Origin: CAKSQF01 sp963628435
Lineage (GTDB): Bacteria; Bacillota; Clostridia; Oscillospirales; CAG-272
Assembly: GCA_963628435.1 (NCBI GenBank)
Contig: CAVGEY010000009.1
Coordinates: 16,039 to 80,038 of the forward strand
Length of the DNA stretch: 64,000 nucleotides
Reading direction: 5' to 3'
Of the stretch, positions 34,555 to 42,022 are shown one piece after another. A program made the position numbers and the translations under genes. Each line of letters opens with the position of its first letter. Positions within the stretch are counted from its first letter, which is position 1. The notes under the pieces were generated by a model that did not search any database, was not told the DNA's origin, and saw only the letters and a program-made list of their open reading frames with translations.

Positions 34555-35213
34555 TGTAAAATAAAATGATTTCTGTCAAAATCAAGCAGACCGTCATTTT
34601 TCATTTTTCCGAGTTCGAGTGAAAGGCCGCTTCTCTCAACAGCCAGATAATCGGCAAGCTGCTGTCTCGAAAAAGGAATGTCGAATTCATATTTTCCGAT
34701 GCGCTGCGCCTCTGCCGAAAAATAGGACATCAGCTTTGCTCTTGTTGTGCGCTGCGCCATGTGGGTGAGTTTTTCGCTGAGCATCAGATTTTTGTTTGCG
34801 AGCTCACCGAGTAGATTTTTCACCACTCTGCCGTGATGTTCGCATGAAGACGGGCAGATCGAAAGTATCTTTGAAACATTGAGAAAAATCACCGTGACCG
34901 CCGTTTCCGCATATATGCTCACATCGAGAACGGCACCTTTAGCACACGCGTATGCGGCGGCGAATGTCTCACCCGGTCTGACGGTTGACAGAATATTCCG
35001 ATTCCCCCAGATGTCCTCCTGCGTTACGAGAATCGTACCCGAAAGCAGAATCCCGACTGAATCGGTAGTGTCACCAACACGCAGTATATATGTATCCTTG
35101 CCGTAATTTTCTTTTCTTGCTTCAAGACAGCCGAGCATTCCCTTGATTTCATTTTCCGAAATGCCGAAAAACAGTCTTGATGAGCGGATAATCTGTAAAT
35201 AATTTTCCATCAT
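34539..35213 (-). CDS. Crp/Fnr family transcription regulator
   Basis: This 224-residue protein has a cyclic-nucleotide-binding-like beta-roll (VGDTTDSVGILLSGTILVTQED), a long dimer helix and a C-terminal helix-turn-helix (SRQQLADYLAVERSGLSLEL, from about residue 180). The beta-roll lacks the usual cAMP-binding Arg-Ser pair, and Cys residues are scattered (LGCLE, ACAKG, ICPSSCEHH), so a redox or nitrosative signal is plausible. It is divergent from a ferredoxin and an Hcp-like gene, the arrangement typical of clostridial Crp regulators of hybrid-cluster operons. A palindrome in the shared spacer suggests autoregulation. Confidence 0.9.
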   Translation of the reverse strand: MMENYLQIIRSSRLFFGISENEIKGMLGCLEARKENYGKDTYILRVGDTTDSVGILLSGTILVTQEDIWGNRNILSTVRPGETFAAAYACAKGAVLDVSIYAETAVTVIFLNVSKILSICPSSCEHHGRVVKNLLGELANKNLMLSEKLTHMAQRTTRAKLMSYFSAEAQRIGKYEFDIPFSRQQLADYLAVERSGLSLELGKMKNDGLLDFDRNHFILHIKED

Positions 35214-35222
35214 TTCTCCTTT

Positions 35223-35265
35223 TGTTGAAAATTCAACAGACTTGATGAAAAAATTATACTATAAT
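35223..35265 (+). promoter_or_regulatory. Crp/Fnr operator and ferredoxin promoter
   Basis: The perfect palindrome TGTTGA-AAAT-TCAACA (35223-35238) resembles FNR-type sites. TATAAT at 35260-35265 has no good -35 box. With transcription near 35272 the palindrome centre lies at about -41.5, the class II activator position. On the other side it abuts the Shine-Dalgarno of the regulator gene, so it could also repress that gene. Confidence 0.7.
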
Positions 35266-35345
35266 AAACCCGAAAAAGCAATAAGAACAATTCGAAAATA
35301 TTTTTCGGAGATTAAGAATTTAATCGAAAGGGAACGGTTATAAAT

Positions 35346-36056
35346 ATGAAAAGAAAAATTATCGAAATCGACAGTGAAAAGTGCATAGGATGCGGCGCAT
35401 GCGCAGATGCCTGCCATGAGGGCGCGATTGCCATGGTTGACGGAAAAGCGGTTCTCATGAGAGATGACTACTGCGACGGATTCGGAGACTGCCTGCCCAC
35501 CTGTCCGACAGATGCGATTTCGTTTACTGTTCGCGAGGCTGCCGCATACGACGAAAAAGCGGTTATGGAATCTAAAAAGGAAAAAATGCAAAAAAAAGCC
35601 GCCGCGCTGCCGTGCGGCTGCCCCGGAACTCAGGCAAAGAAAATAGACAGAGCCGAAAATGCCGATGACAACGTCTGCCGTACCGAACAGCAGAGCCGTC
35701 TTTCACAGTGGCCGGTACAGATTAAACTTGTATCGCCCAAGGCCGCATATTTCGACGGTGCCAAGCTTCTTATAGCCGCCGACTGCACCGCCTACGCATA
35801 CGCCTCTTTCCACGAACGCTTTATAAAAGGTCATATCACCATTGTCGGATGCCCTAAACTCGACAGCATCGATTATACAGATAAACTTTATGAAATTATC
35901 GCAAATAACGATATAAAGAGCGTAACCGTTGTTCGTATGGAAGTTCCGTGCTGCGGAGGACTCGAAAATGCGGCAATTAACGCACTGAAAAAGAGCGGTA
36001 AATTTATTCCGTGGCAGGTAGTGACAATATCAACCGACGGCAGAATACTCGACTGA
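35346..36056 (+). CDS. 4Fe-4S ferredoxin-domain protein
   Basis: The 236-residue protein has two 4Fe-4S motifs near the N-terminus: CIGCGACADACHEG (complete CxxCxxCxxxC) and CDGFGDCLPTCPTD. A Lys/Ala-rich linker with CGCPG follows, and a C-terminal domain with conserved Cys (AADCTAYAYASFHE, VGCPKLDS, EVPCCGGLENA). It matches the ferredoxin-like proteins paired with Crp regulators and hybrid-cluster proteins in anaerobes and probably passes electrons within the redox response. The promoter has an operator for the divergent regulator. Confidence 0.88.
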   Translation: MKRKIIEIDSEKCIGCGACADACHEGAIAMVDGKAVLMRDDYCDGFGDCLPTCPTDAISFTVREAAAYDEKAVMESKKEKMQKKAAALPCGCPGTQAKKIDRAENADDNVCRTEQQSRLSQWPVQIKLVSPKAAYFDGAKLLIAADCTAYAYASFHERFIKGHITIVGCPKLDSIDYTDKLYEIIANNDIKSVTVVRMEVPCCGGLENAAINALKKSGKFIPWQVVTISTDGRILD

Positions 36057-36108
36057 ATTGTTCCGATCTGCGGTCATGCCGAATGTATAAAGAACGACGG
36101 AGAATAAA

Positions 36109-36903
36109 ATGGATAAAACAGCTTTTCGGGTTAAAATGAAAACCGACGACGGAATATGCGGAAAAAATGCATCCGATGATTATTTTGACAACTGCGATAA
36201 ACTTGTCGGTGCGCTTGTGGGACTTGCCCGGGCGGCAGACGGCGAGCCACAGACATCTTATGAAACATTAAAAACAATGATAGAGTGTCTTTCTTCGCTG
36301 CCGGCGGAAACCGCCTGCGGGGAAAGAAATGCCGATGCACTGATAAGTCTTGTTCATGACGAAAAGAAAAGACTTGCGCCCGGATGCGCGGAATGTGCGT
36401 CTCCCTGCGGAAGAACCGCCGATTATGATATGGAGGAGCTTTGGAATTCCGATGACGGCGTTCGCGGTCTTAAGCTCCTGATTCTGCTCGGACTGCGCGG
36501 ACTTGCGATAAAAATCAGATTCGCTTTTGAACTCGGTATAGATGTGAAGAAAAATTGCGGTATTTTTCAAAAAGCGCTTTTTGCGGTCGGTGAGGAATTC
36601 AATGAAGATTATCTTATTGGTATCGCTGCCGAGATCGGCGAAAAAATGCTTGACTGTATGAAGCTGATTGACAGCGAAGATGCAGACTCGCGCATCGAAA
36701 AATGCCGTATCGGTCATGATGATGAAAATTGCGGACATTGCTTTGTCTTTTTTAACTGCGCCGGCTCGGATGAAAATTTCCTGTCCGCACATACCGGAGG
36801 AAGTCTTGTGAATCTCAAAATAAAAGACACGCTCGTCCCCGTATTTGTGACAGAGTCGGCGGCAGAATATCTGTCATCCGCTTTTGAAATCATCGAAAAA
36901 TAA
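36109..36903 (+). CDS. Hcp-like protein limited to the N-terminal helical domain
   Basis: The 264-residue product resembles the N-terminal half of hybrid-cluster protein (hydroxylamine reductase). GICGKNASDDYFDNCDKLVGA aligns with the Hcp GMCGKT start, and LKLLILLGLRGLAIKIRFAFELG, then a long helix ending MLDCMKLID, correspond to its second helical bundle. The C-terminal Rossmann domains that hold most hybrid-cluster ligands are absent. The N-terminal CxxC part of the proximal cluster is also not seen; other Cys (CAECASPCG, CGHCFVFFNC) could bind metal. Catalysis is doubtful. It is 52 bases after the ferredoxin gene, in a predicted Fnr-type operon ending at 36950. Confidence 0.68.
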   Translation: MDKTAFRVKMKTDDGICGKNASDDYFDNCDKLVGALVGLARAADGEPQTSYETLKTMIECLSSLPAETACGERNADALISLVHDEKKRLAPGCAECASPCGRTADYDMEELWNSDDGVRGLKLLILLGLRGLAIKIRFAFELGIDVKKNCGIFQKALFAVGEEFNEDYLIGIAAEIGEKMLDCMKLIDSEDADSRIEKCRIGHDDENCGHCFVFFNCAGSDENFLSAHTGGSLVNLKIKDTLVPVFVTESAAEYLSSAFEIIEK

Positions 36904-36916
36904 TTATCATCCGTAA

Positions 36917-36950
36917 ACGGGTGCCGATAATCGGTTCGGCATCCGTTTTT
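36917..36950 (+). terminator. Intrinsic terminator
   Basis: ACGGGTGCCGA (36917-36927) pairs with TCGGCATCCGT (36935-36945; one G-U pair) and is followed by five T residues. It ends the ferredoxin/Hcp-like operon. Confidence 0.85.
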
Positions 36951-37019
36951 GATTTTCGGCATTCTGTAACTTTTTTTTGAAAAATTACCGTAATACCGCT
37001 TTTTTATTGTCCGTTGTGA

Positions 37020-37025
37020 TATAAT
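37020..37025 (+). promoter_or_regulatory. Predicted -10 box
   Basis: TATAAT sits 70 bases before the next ATG; no clear -35 box is seen. The predicted transcript start near 37032 rules out the GTG at that position as start codon of the following gene. Confidence 0.4.
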
Positions 37026-37094
37026 TACAAAGTGAAAATGAATTTTCCGATTCCGGGACAGTTTGATTTTTACGGAAGGGAAGGCTTTCCGACA

Positions 37095-37796
37095 ATGAGA
37101 AAAATACTGAAATGGTTTGATAACTTTTGGTATCATTATAAATGGATAATAATCATCAGTTCTTTTTTTGCTGCGATATTTGCGATAGGTATTTATCAGA
37201 TTGCGACACGCAGTGAATATGATTTGAAAATTGTGTATGCAGGCCCGTCGGTTCTTATTGACGATGAAAAATCCGACGGTATCAAATCTGCTTTTGCCGG
37301 ATTTATCGAAAAGGATATCACGGGCGACGGCAAAAAGACGGTTCTCCTGCATTCTTATTCGATTGTGTCGGATAAACAGTTGGAAGAACTCAGAGATGAG
37401 GCAAAAAAAGACAATGACTTTGTTTATTACGATGTTTCGCTGAGAGACGATGCCGTAAGCAGCATATCAACGCTGCTTGTAACCGGAGAGGCTTCGATCT
37501 GCCTTTTCGACGAGTATGTCTATACTAAATTTTCAGATGAAGATTTGTTTGTTCCTCTTTCCGAAATACTCGGTTATAAACCCGATTATGCCGTAGATGA
37601 TTATGCTGTAAAACTATCGGATACCGGCTTCGGAAAATATTTTACGGCACTTGATGCGATAGACGGCGATACACTGATTTGTGTCAGAAAGCTGTCCTAT
37701 CTTTCGGGCGCGGGAAAATCGGAAAGCTCAAAAAAAGAGCACGAACTTGCCGTCGAAACCTTCCGCAAAATTCTCGAATTTGAAAGCCCGAACTGA
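37095..37796 (+). CDS. Single-pass membrane protein of unknown function
   Basis: The product has 233 residues. A short basic N-terminus with many aromatic residues (MRKILKWFDNFWYHYKW) precedes one membrane helix (IIIISSFFAAIFAIGIYQIA), leaving about 190 residues outside. The outer domain begins DLKIVYAGPSVL and alternates beta strands and helices. I know no family by sequence, though small Trp/Tyr-rich-anchored proteins of this type are common in Ruminococcaceae. GGGAAGG precedes ATG 37095, chosen over GTG 37032 because that would be at the predicted transcription start. Confidence 0.75.
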   Translation: MRKILKWFDNFWYHYKWIIIISSFFAAIFAIGIYQIATRSEYDLKIVYAGPSVLIDDEKSDGIKSAFAGFIEKDITGDGKKTVLLHSYSIVSDKQLEELRDEAKKDNDFVYYDVSLRDDAVSSISTLLVTGEASICLFDEYVYTKFSDEDLFVPLSEILGYKPDYAVDDYAVKLSDTGFGKYFTALDAIDGDTLICVRKLSYLSGAGKSESSKKEHELAVETFRKILEFESPN

Positions 37797-37931
37797 TGCC
37801 GCAGTTTGAAATTCGCCACAAAGCAATATTTCGGTTGTCTATACCGCATGGCAATTCTGCACAAAAAACAAAAAAATCTTTTGTGCAATGGTACAAATCG
37901 CAATTTTATTGAAATTTTGACCGTCAAACCA

Positions 37932-37960
37932 TTGATTAAAAAAAAAAAAGATGTTATAAT
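37932..37960 (+). promoter_or_regulatory. Promoter for the OppA-like gene
   Basis: TTGATT (37932-37937), 17 bases, then TATAAT (37955-37960) with a TG two bases upstream (extended -10). An A-run fills the spacer. Confidence 0.78.
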
Positions 37961-38013
37961 ACCGAAGAGAAAATGTAACCGATACTTCTCAGAGTATTAA
38001 GGGGGAAATAGAC

Positions 38014-39927
38014 TTGAAAAAACTGATTGCAATAATGCTTTGTATCATCACAATCCTCTGCACTTTTGCGGGCTGTGTGAAGAAGGAAGATCCGGGCGCC
38101 GAGATAAATGCGTATATGAAACGCCCGACGACATTTGATCCCGCCATCGCATACTCTGATCAGGCATCGGCGCAGTTCCTGTCCATGATATATCAGGGAC
38201 TTTTTACGATTAACGAAAACGGATCGCTTGAAAAAGCGATGTGCAAGAGCTATACGGTTGACGGCAATGTCATAGAGTTCAAGCTCAAAGACACCTGCTG
38301 GTCTGACGGTACCACTGTAGACGCCGATGACTACGTATACGCGTGGAAGAGAATCCTCAATCCCGAATTCTCATCCGAGGCGGCATCTCTCCTTTTCTAT
38401 ATAAAGAATGCCAAAGAGGTTAAAAACGGAGATGTTCCGATTGACAATCTCTGCCTGTATGCTTCGGGTACATCGATTATCAGAGTGGAACTTATCGATG
38501 AATCTTATGTCGATAAATTCATATATAATACCGCGAGCGTTGCTCTTTATCCGCTTCGTGAGGATGCCGTAAACAAGATCTCGGTAAGCGAGCCTTTCTA
38601 TGACAGCAAAATCGATGAAAAGACAGGACTCAGCATACTTGACGGCAATAAATATCTTACCGATTACAGCTGGAGCACACTTGCAACCATCCTCGTATCC
38701 TGCGGCCCGTTCTATGTTAAGAAGGTAGACTATTACCCCGAAAGCGGCAACTCGTCGGTACTTCTCGAGAGAAACAAATACTACTACCGCGATACAAGCG
38801 ATACGAGCGACGATGCACTTCGTAAGGAAGTGAATCCGAACAGAGTTTATGTTGAGTTCTATTCGACAAAGTCGACCGAATCCGCGGCAAAAGCCTATGA
38901 AGCGTATAACGCGGGTACACTCAGTGCGTTCAATGAACTTCCGATTCTTTATGATTCGAACCTTCCGCTTGCAAACAGAACGGCAAACGATGATGTTCAT
39001 GATCTCAACGCAACCTATACGTATTACTTTAACCTGAGCAATCCGCTTTTTGAAAAAGCCGAAGTACGCAAAGCACTTTCCGCGGTTCTTGACCGTAATA
39101 AGATTGCGTCTATTGTCGTTTACGGCAAGGCGGCAACCGGTATTGTCAACGATAGCGTTTTCTATACAACCAAAAAGACATCCTTCCGCGAAAAAGCGGG
39201 TAATCTGCTCGGCTCGTCTATGACGATTGCCGAAGCGAAAGCCGCCATCACGGCGGCCGGTGCATCTACCGGATCGATTAAACTTACCGTTCGTGACGAT
39301 GAGGCCGAAATCGCGGTTGCCGAATATGTTAAATCGGTCTGGGAACAGCTCGGATATACCGTTGAAATCGAGTCACTCGGTATTCAGTCGACACGTTTCT
39401 ATCAGGTTACCGGTAAGAAAAACGACGAATATGATGTTCAGGCGGTTTATGAGGGCCTCACAAGAGACCTTTACCTTGAGAAATATAAATCGGGTGAGTT
39501 CGATGTAATCGGCGTTCAGTACAGCATGCTGTCAACCGATCCGTTCGCATCGCTTGCATCATTCGCATCGAAGTATTCCGGAAACGCTTATGATTTCAGC
39601 GAATCTGCCGAAGAGTTTGACCCCATCAAACATATAACCGGCTACGACAGCGAAGAATACGGCGCGCTCATAACCGAATATCTCTCCGAGACCGACGAAG
39701 AAAAACGTGCGGAAATTCTCGTAAATGCCGAGAAACTCCTTATGGAAGATATGCCGGTTACACCTCTCTACTTTATGCAGACCGGTTCGGTGAGCAGCAG
39801 CAGACTGACAGGTATTAAATACACATTTGACGGATTTACCGATTTTATTGACGCATCCGATAAAGATTATGTTTATGCGGTTGAAGCGGTAATCCTTCCC
39901 ACAAGAAAGCACAGCTTTTTCGACTGA
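38014..39927 (+). CDS. OppA-like peptide-binding lipoprotein
   Basis: The 637-residue lipoprotein (lipobox FAGC, Cys21) is of the family 5 extracellular solute-binding proteins of ABC importers, which bind oligopeptides. Signatures include NAYMKRPTTFDPAIAYSDQA near the start, CWSDGTTVDADDYVYAWKRI, and VRKALSAVLDRNKIA. It starts with TTG after AGGGGGAAA. No permease or ATPase genes are adjacent, so it must use a transporter encoded elsewhere, or act as a sensor. It is flanked by its own promoter and terminator, forming a single-gene unit. Confidence 0.9.
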   Translation: MKKLIAIMLCIITILCTFAGCVKKEDPGAEINAYMKRPTTFDPAIAYSDQASAQFLSMIYQGLFTINENGSLEKAMCKSYTVDGNVIEFKLKDTCWSDGTTVDADDYVYAWKRILNPEFSSEAASLLFYIKNAKEVKNGDVPIDNLCLYASGTSIIRVELIDESYVDKFIYNTASVALYPLREDAVNKISVSEPFYDSKIDEKTGLSILDGNKYLTDYSWSTLATILVSCGPFYVKKVDYYPESGNSSVLLERNKYYYRDTSDTSDDALRKEVNPNRVYVEFYSTKSTESAAKAYEAYNAGTLSAFNELPILYDSNLPLANRTANDDVHDLNATYTYYFNLSNPLFEKAEVRKALSAVLDRNKIASIVVYGKAATGIVNDSVFYTTKKTSFREKAGNLLGSSMTIAEAKAAITAAGASTGSIKLTVRDDEAEIAVAEYVKSVWEQLGYTVEIESLGIQSTRFYQVTGKKNDEYDVQAVYEGLTRDLYLEKYKSGEFDVIGVQYSMLSTDPFASLASFASKYSGNAYDFSESAEEFDPIKHITGYDSEEYGALITEYLSETDEEKRAEILVNAEKLLMEDMPVTPLYFMQTGSVSSSRLTGIKYTFDGFTDFIDASDKDYVYAVEAVILPTRKHSFFD

Positions 39928-39962
39928 TTGAATTTCAAGTCAGACAGGAATTGGAATAAAGA

Positions 39963-39997
39963 ACGAGGGGCGGGTTTTCACGCCCCTCGTATTTTTT
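39963..39997 (+). terminator. Intrinsic terminator
   Basis: Perfect 10-bp stem ACGAGGGGCG / CGCCCCTCGT with an 8-base loop, followed by ATTTTTT. It ends the OppA-like transcript. Confidence 0.92.
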
Positions 39998-40020
39998 GAA
40001 AATAAAACAGGAGGTAGCCG

Positions 40021-40569
40021 ATGGTAACACGTTTGTATGACAAAAACGAAATAAAAATATTTATCCTTTTTATACTCAACAGTCTCAACCGACCGATGAA
40101 GTATGAGGATATCAATGACACGATAATGCAGGACGGTATTGTCGGCGGCCTTGATTTTGCCGACTGTTTTGCCGATCTTATAGATGCCGGAAACATAAAA
40201 GAGGTCAAGGATGAAGACGACCTTTATTATGAGCTGACGCTTCAGGGAAAACAGGTAATAGACAGCCTCCAAAACGATATACCGAAATCGGTACGTACTC
40301 AGGGCCTCAAATCGGCATTCAGACTTCTCGATTTCAAGGAAAGAGGATCCGAGATATCGGCAAATTATACTCTCCGCGATGACGGGAAGTATGATCTCTG
40401 CTGCAGCATAATAGATGAGAAACAGCTGTCTCTCGAGATTAAGCTGATAGTCGAAAGTTCAAATCAGCTTGAACTTATGATGCATAATTTCGATGACAGA
40501 CCGGAGGTAATGTATCGCGGCATCATAGCCCTGCTTACCGGCGACATTGAATATCTTCTCAATGACTGA
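40021..40569 (+). CDS. DUF4364 family protein
   Basis: This 182-residue protein has an N-terminal winged-helix-like part (KNEIKIFILFILNSLNRPMKY, a helix-turn-helix-like DINDTIMQDG and a wing-like YYELTLQGKQVID) and a C-terminal alpha-beta domain. It fits the DUF4364 family, found in Clostridia and often listed near competence or cell-envelope genes; its role is unknown. A DNA-binding regulator is a fair guess. The ribosome site AGGAGG is strong. It is just past a strong terminator and has no obvious promoter of its own. Confidence 0.78.
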   Translation: MVTRLYDKNEIKIFILFILNSLNRPMKYEDINDTIMQDGIVGGLDFADCFADLIDAGNIKEVKDEDDLYYELTLQGKQVIDSLQNDIPKSVRTQGLKSAFRLLDFKERGSEISANYTLRDDGKYDLCCSIIDEKQLSLEIKLIVESSNQLELMMHNFDDRPEVMYRGIIALLTGDIEYLLND

Positions 40570-40713
40570 CCGCCTTTTTGCCGCTGATTGTATAATTTTG
40601 CCTATTTTACGGCATAGTTACCAAAAACCTGTTCAAAAAAAATAATATAATTTGCGCAGTTTGTGTATTTATTTCTTTTGTATATAAAAAGTAACAAAGT
40701 TGTAAATAATCTA

Positions 40714-40741
40714 TTGACAAATGAAAAAATTGTGATATAAT
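40714..40741 (+). promoter_or_regulatory. Near-consensus promoter for the sigma factor gene
   Basis: TTGACA (40714-40719), 16 bases, then TATAAT (40736-40741) preceded by TGA (extended -10). It is one of the strongest-looking promoters in the window; the 237-base gap before the gene holds nothing else that I can see. Confidence 0.85.
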
Positions 40742-40806
40742 TGTTGAAAATTATAAAAGTACGATTTTTATGTTGAAGTGGTATTCGACTTATTCCGTGG
40801 CAGCCG

Positions 40807-41391
40807 ATGAACGTGAAAAAGCAGAAAAAGAAAAGTACGAATGAGCGATTGATAAATGATATTTTGTCCGAGATTAAGGACGGAAATGACAGCAGATTCG
40901 ATGAACTTTGCAGATTGTATCGCCCGCTTGTCGAACGTTCCGCTCTGTCGGCAGCCGAAAGGTACTCCGGATACGGGGCGGAGGCCGATGACTTCAGGCA
41001 GGAATGCATACTTGCCCTTTATAATGCGGCAAAAAGCTATAATACCGAACAGACCGGCGTCACATTCGGACTTTATGCCAAGATATGCCTGAGAAACAGA
41101 ATCATATCGGTCGGCCGTAAACTTACAAAACGGACATCCTCTCTTAAATCCGATTCGACAATACCGGATGATGACGTAAGTCACGGTACGGATTATTCGG
41201 CATCATCACCCGAATATACTGTCACCGATGAAATGCTCGGCTGTTTTTCCGGATATGAAAGGGAAGTCTGGAAGCTCTATGTAAAAGGCTTTTCGTATTC
41301 GGATATGGCAATGAAACTTCAAAAAAGCGAAAAATCGATTGATAACGCAGTTTATCGTGTCCGCTCAAAACTTAAAAAAGCGGCGCGGTGA
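40807..41391 (+). CDS. RNA polymerase sigma-70 family factor
   Basis: This 194-residue protein has sigma region 2 (DELCRLYRPLVERSALSAAERYSGYGAEADDFRQECILALYNAA type, with the DDFRQECILAL core), a linker rich in Ser/Asp, and region 4 with a helix-turn-helix (GYEREVWKLYVKGFSYSDMA followed by KSEKSIDNAVYRVRSKLKK). It is close in size to SigH-like and ECF factors; the longer region 2 and the NAVYRVRSKLKK recognition helix favour a SigH-like group. Nothing shows its regulon. A very strong promoter drives it, and no anti-sigma factor gene is adjacent. Confidence 0.85.
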   Translation: MNVKKQKKKSTNERLINDILSEIKDGNDSRFDELCRLYRPLVERSALSAAERYSGYGAEADDFRQECILALYNAAKSYNTEQTGVTFGLYAKICLRNRIISVGRKLTKRTSSLKSDSTIPDDDVSHGTDYSASSPEYTVTDEMLGCFSGYEREVWKLYVKGFSYSDMAMKLQKSEKSIDNAVYRVRSKLKKAAR

Positions 41392-41399
41392 ATATATAT

Positions 41400-41459
41400 G
41401 CCCCGATAGTTTAATGTAAAGCATCGGCAACGAGATGGCGGACAAATCCGCCTCGGGAC
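41400..41459 (+). ncRNA. tRNA-like RNA element without an anticodon arm
   Basis: The 60 bases fold like a tRNA. A 7-position acceptor-like stem GCCCCGA / TCGGGAC (41400-41406 with 41453-41459, one C-A mismatch) directly abuts a 5-bp T-arm-like stem GGCGG / CCGCC (41437-41441 with 41448-41452, loop ACAAAT). T41407-A41408 sit where tRNA positions 8-9 would be, followed by a D-arm-like GTTT-AATGTA-AAGC (41409-41422). In place of the anticodon arm is a mini-hairpin TCG-GCAA-CGA with a GNRA loop (41424-41433). No CCA follows. It lies between the sigma factor gene and the zinc-ribbon gene, 43 bases before the latter, and is followed by a T-rich run (41466-41483). It may be a mimic, a remnant, or a regulatory leader. 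Confidence 0.55.
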
Positions 41460-41502
41460 AAAAATTCTTTATTTTTTTATTTTTCAAAGCGAGGTAAAAC
41501 AA

Positions 41503-41784
41503 ATGTACCAGGACATCACATTGAAGTGCAAGGATTGCGGCAACGAGTTTGTATTCACAGCAGGTGAGCAGGAATTCTATGCTGAAAAGGGCTTCCAGAA
41601 TCAGCCCCAGAGATGCAAGGCCTGCCGCGATGCAAAGAAGAATGCATCGAAGCCCCAGAGAGAAATGTTCACCGCAATTTGCGCAGACTGCGGCAAGGAA
41701 TGCAAGATTCCTTTCCAGCCTTCAAACGACAGACCCGTATACTGCAGCGAATGCTTTGCGGCAAGAAGAGGAGAGCAGCGCTGA
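41503..41784 (+). CDS. Zinc-ribbon protein with two or more CxxC pairs
   Basis: This 93-residue protein is small and basic. Cys pairs are CKDCGNEF (start), CKACRDAK (middle), CADCGKEC and CSECFAAR (end), so two zinc sites are likely. The central part EFYAEKGFQNQPQRC matches the probable zinc-binding domain often seen in Chloroflexi and Clostridia, with unknown function, perhaps RNA or protein binding. The ribosome site GCGAGG is only moderate. The codon use is more biased to CTTCC/AAG than neighbouring genes, suggesting high expression. It follows the tRNA-like element and has a terminator 77 bases after the stop. Confidence 0.85.
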   Translation: MYQDITLKCKDCGNEFVFTAGEQEFYAEKGFQNQPQRCKACRDAKKNASKPQREMFTAICADCGKECKIPFQPSNDRPVYCSECFAARRGEQR

Positions 41785-41861
41785 GCAGCTGTCGGCAGGA
41801 GCCTATTCGTTAATTCGCTTGGCTGGATGGTGTGAGTGATTTCCTAATCATATAGACCGTC

Positions 41862-41897
41862 AGGGACGCATCGTAAGATGTGTCCCTTCTGTTTTTT
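41862..41897 (+). terminator. Intrinsic terminator
   Basis: An 11-bp stem AGGGACGCATC / GATGTGTCCCT (one G-U pair) with a GTAA loop and a T-rich tail ending in six T residues. Confidence 0.88.
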
Positions 41898-41928
41898 CGG
41901 CTCTTTTTTACTTTGCGGAAAAAAACTA

Positions 41929-41957
41929 TGTACATTTTCTCTTAAGTATGATATAAT
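41929..41957 (+). promoter_or_regulatory. Promoter for the methyltransferase gene
   Basis: TGTACA (41929-41934), 17 bases, then TATAAT (41952-41957). The 238-base gap between the two genes also holds the terminator just upstream. Confidence 0.6.
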
Positions 41958-42022
41958 ATCATTTGTGTAGTTATGCACTGTTGAACTGAGAACTTTTAAT
42001 ATATCCGAAGCGGAGAAAACAG

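Noticed and set aside
37806..38000. 64-codon frame in the gap before the OppA-like gene
   Set aside because: It crosses the predicted promoter at 37932-37960 and has no ribosome site or conserved features.
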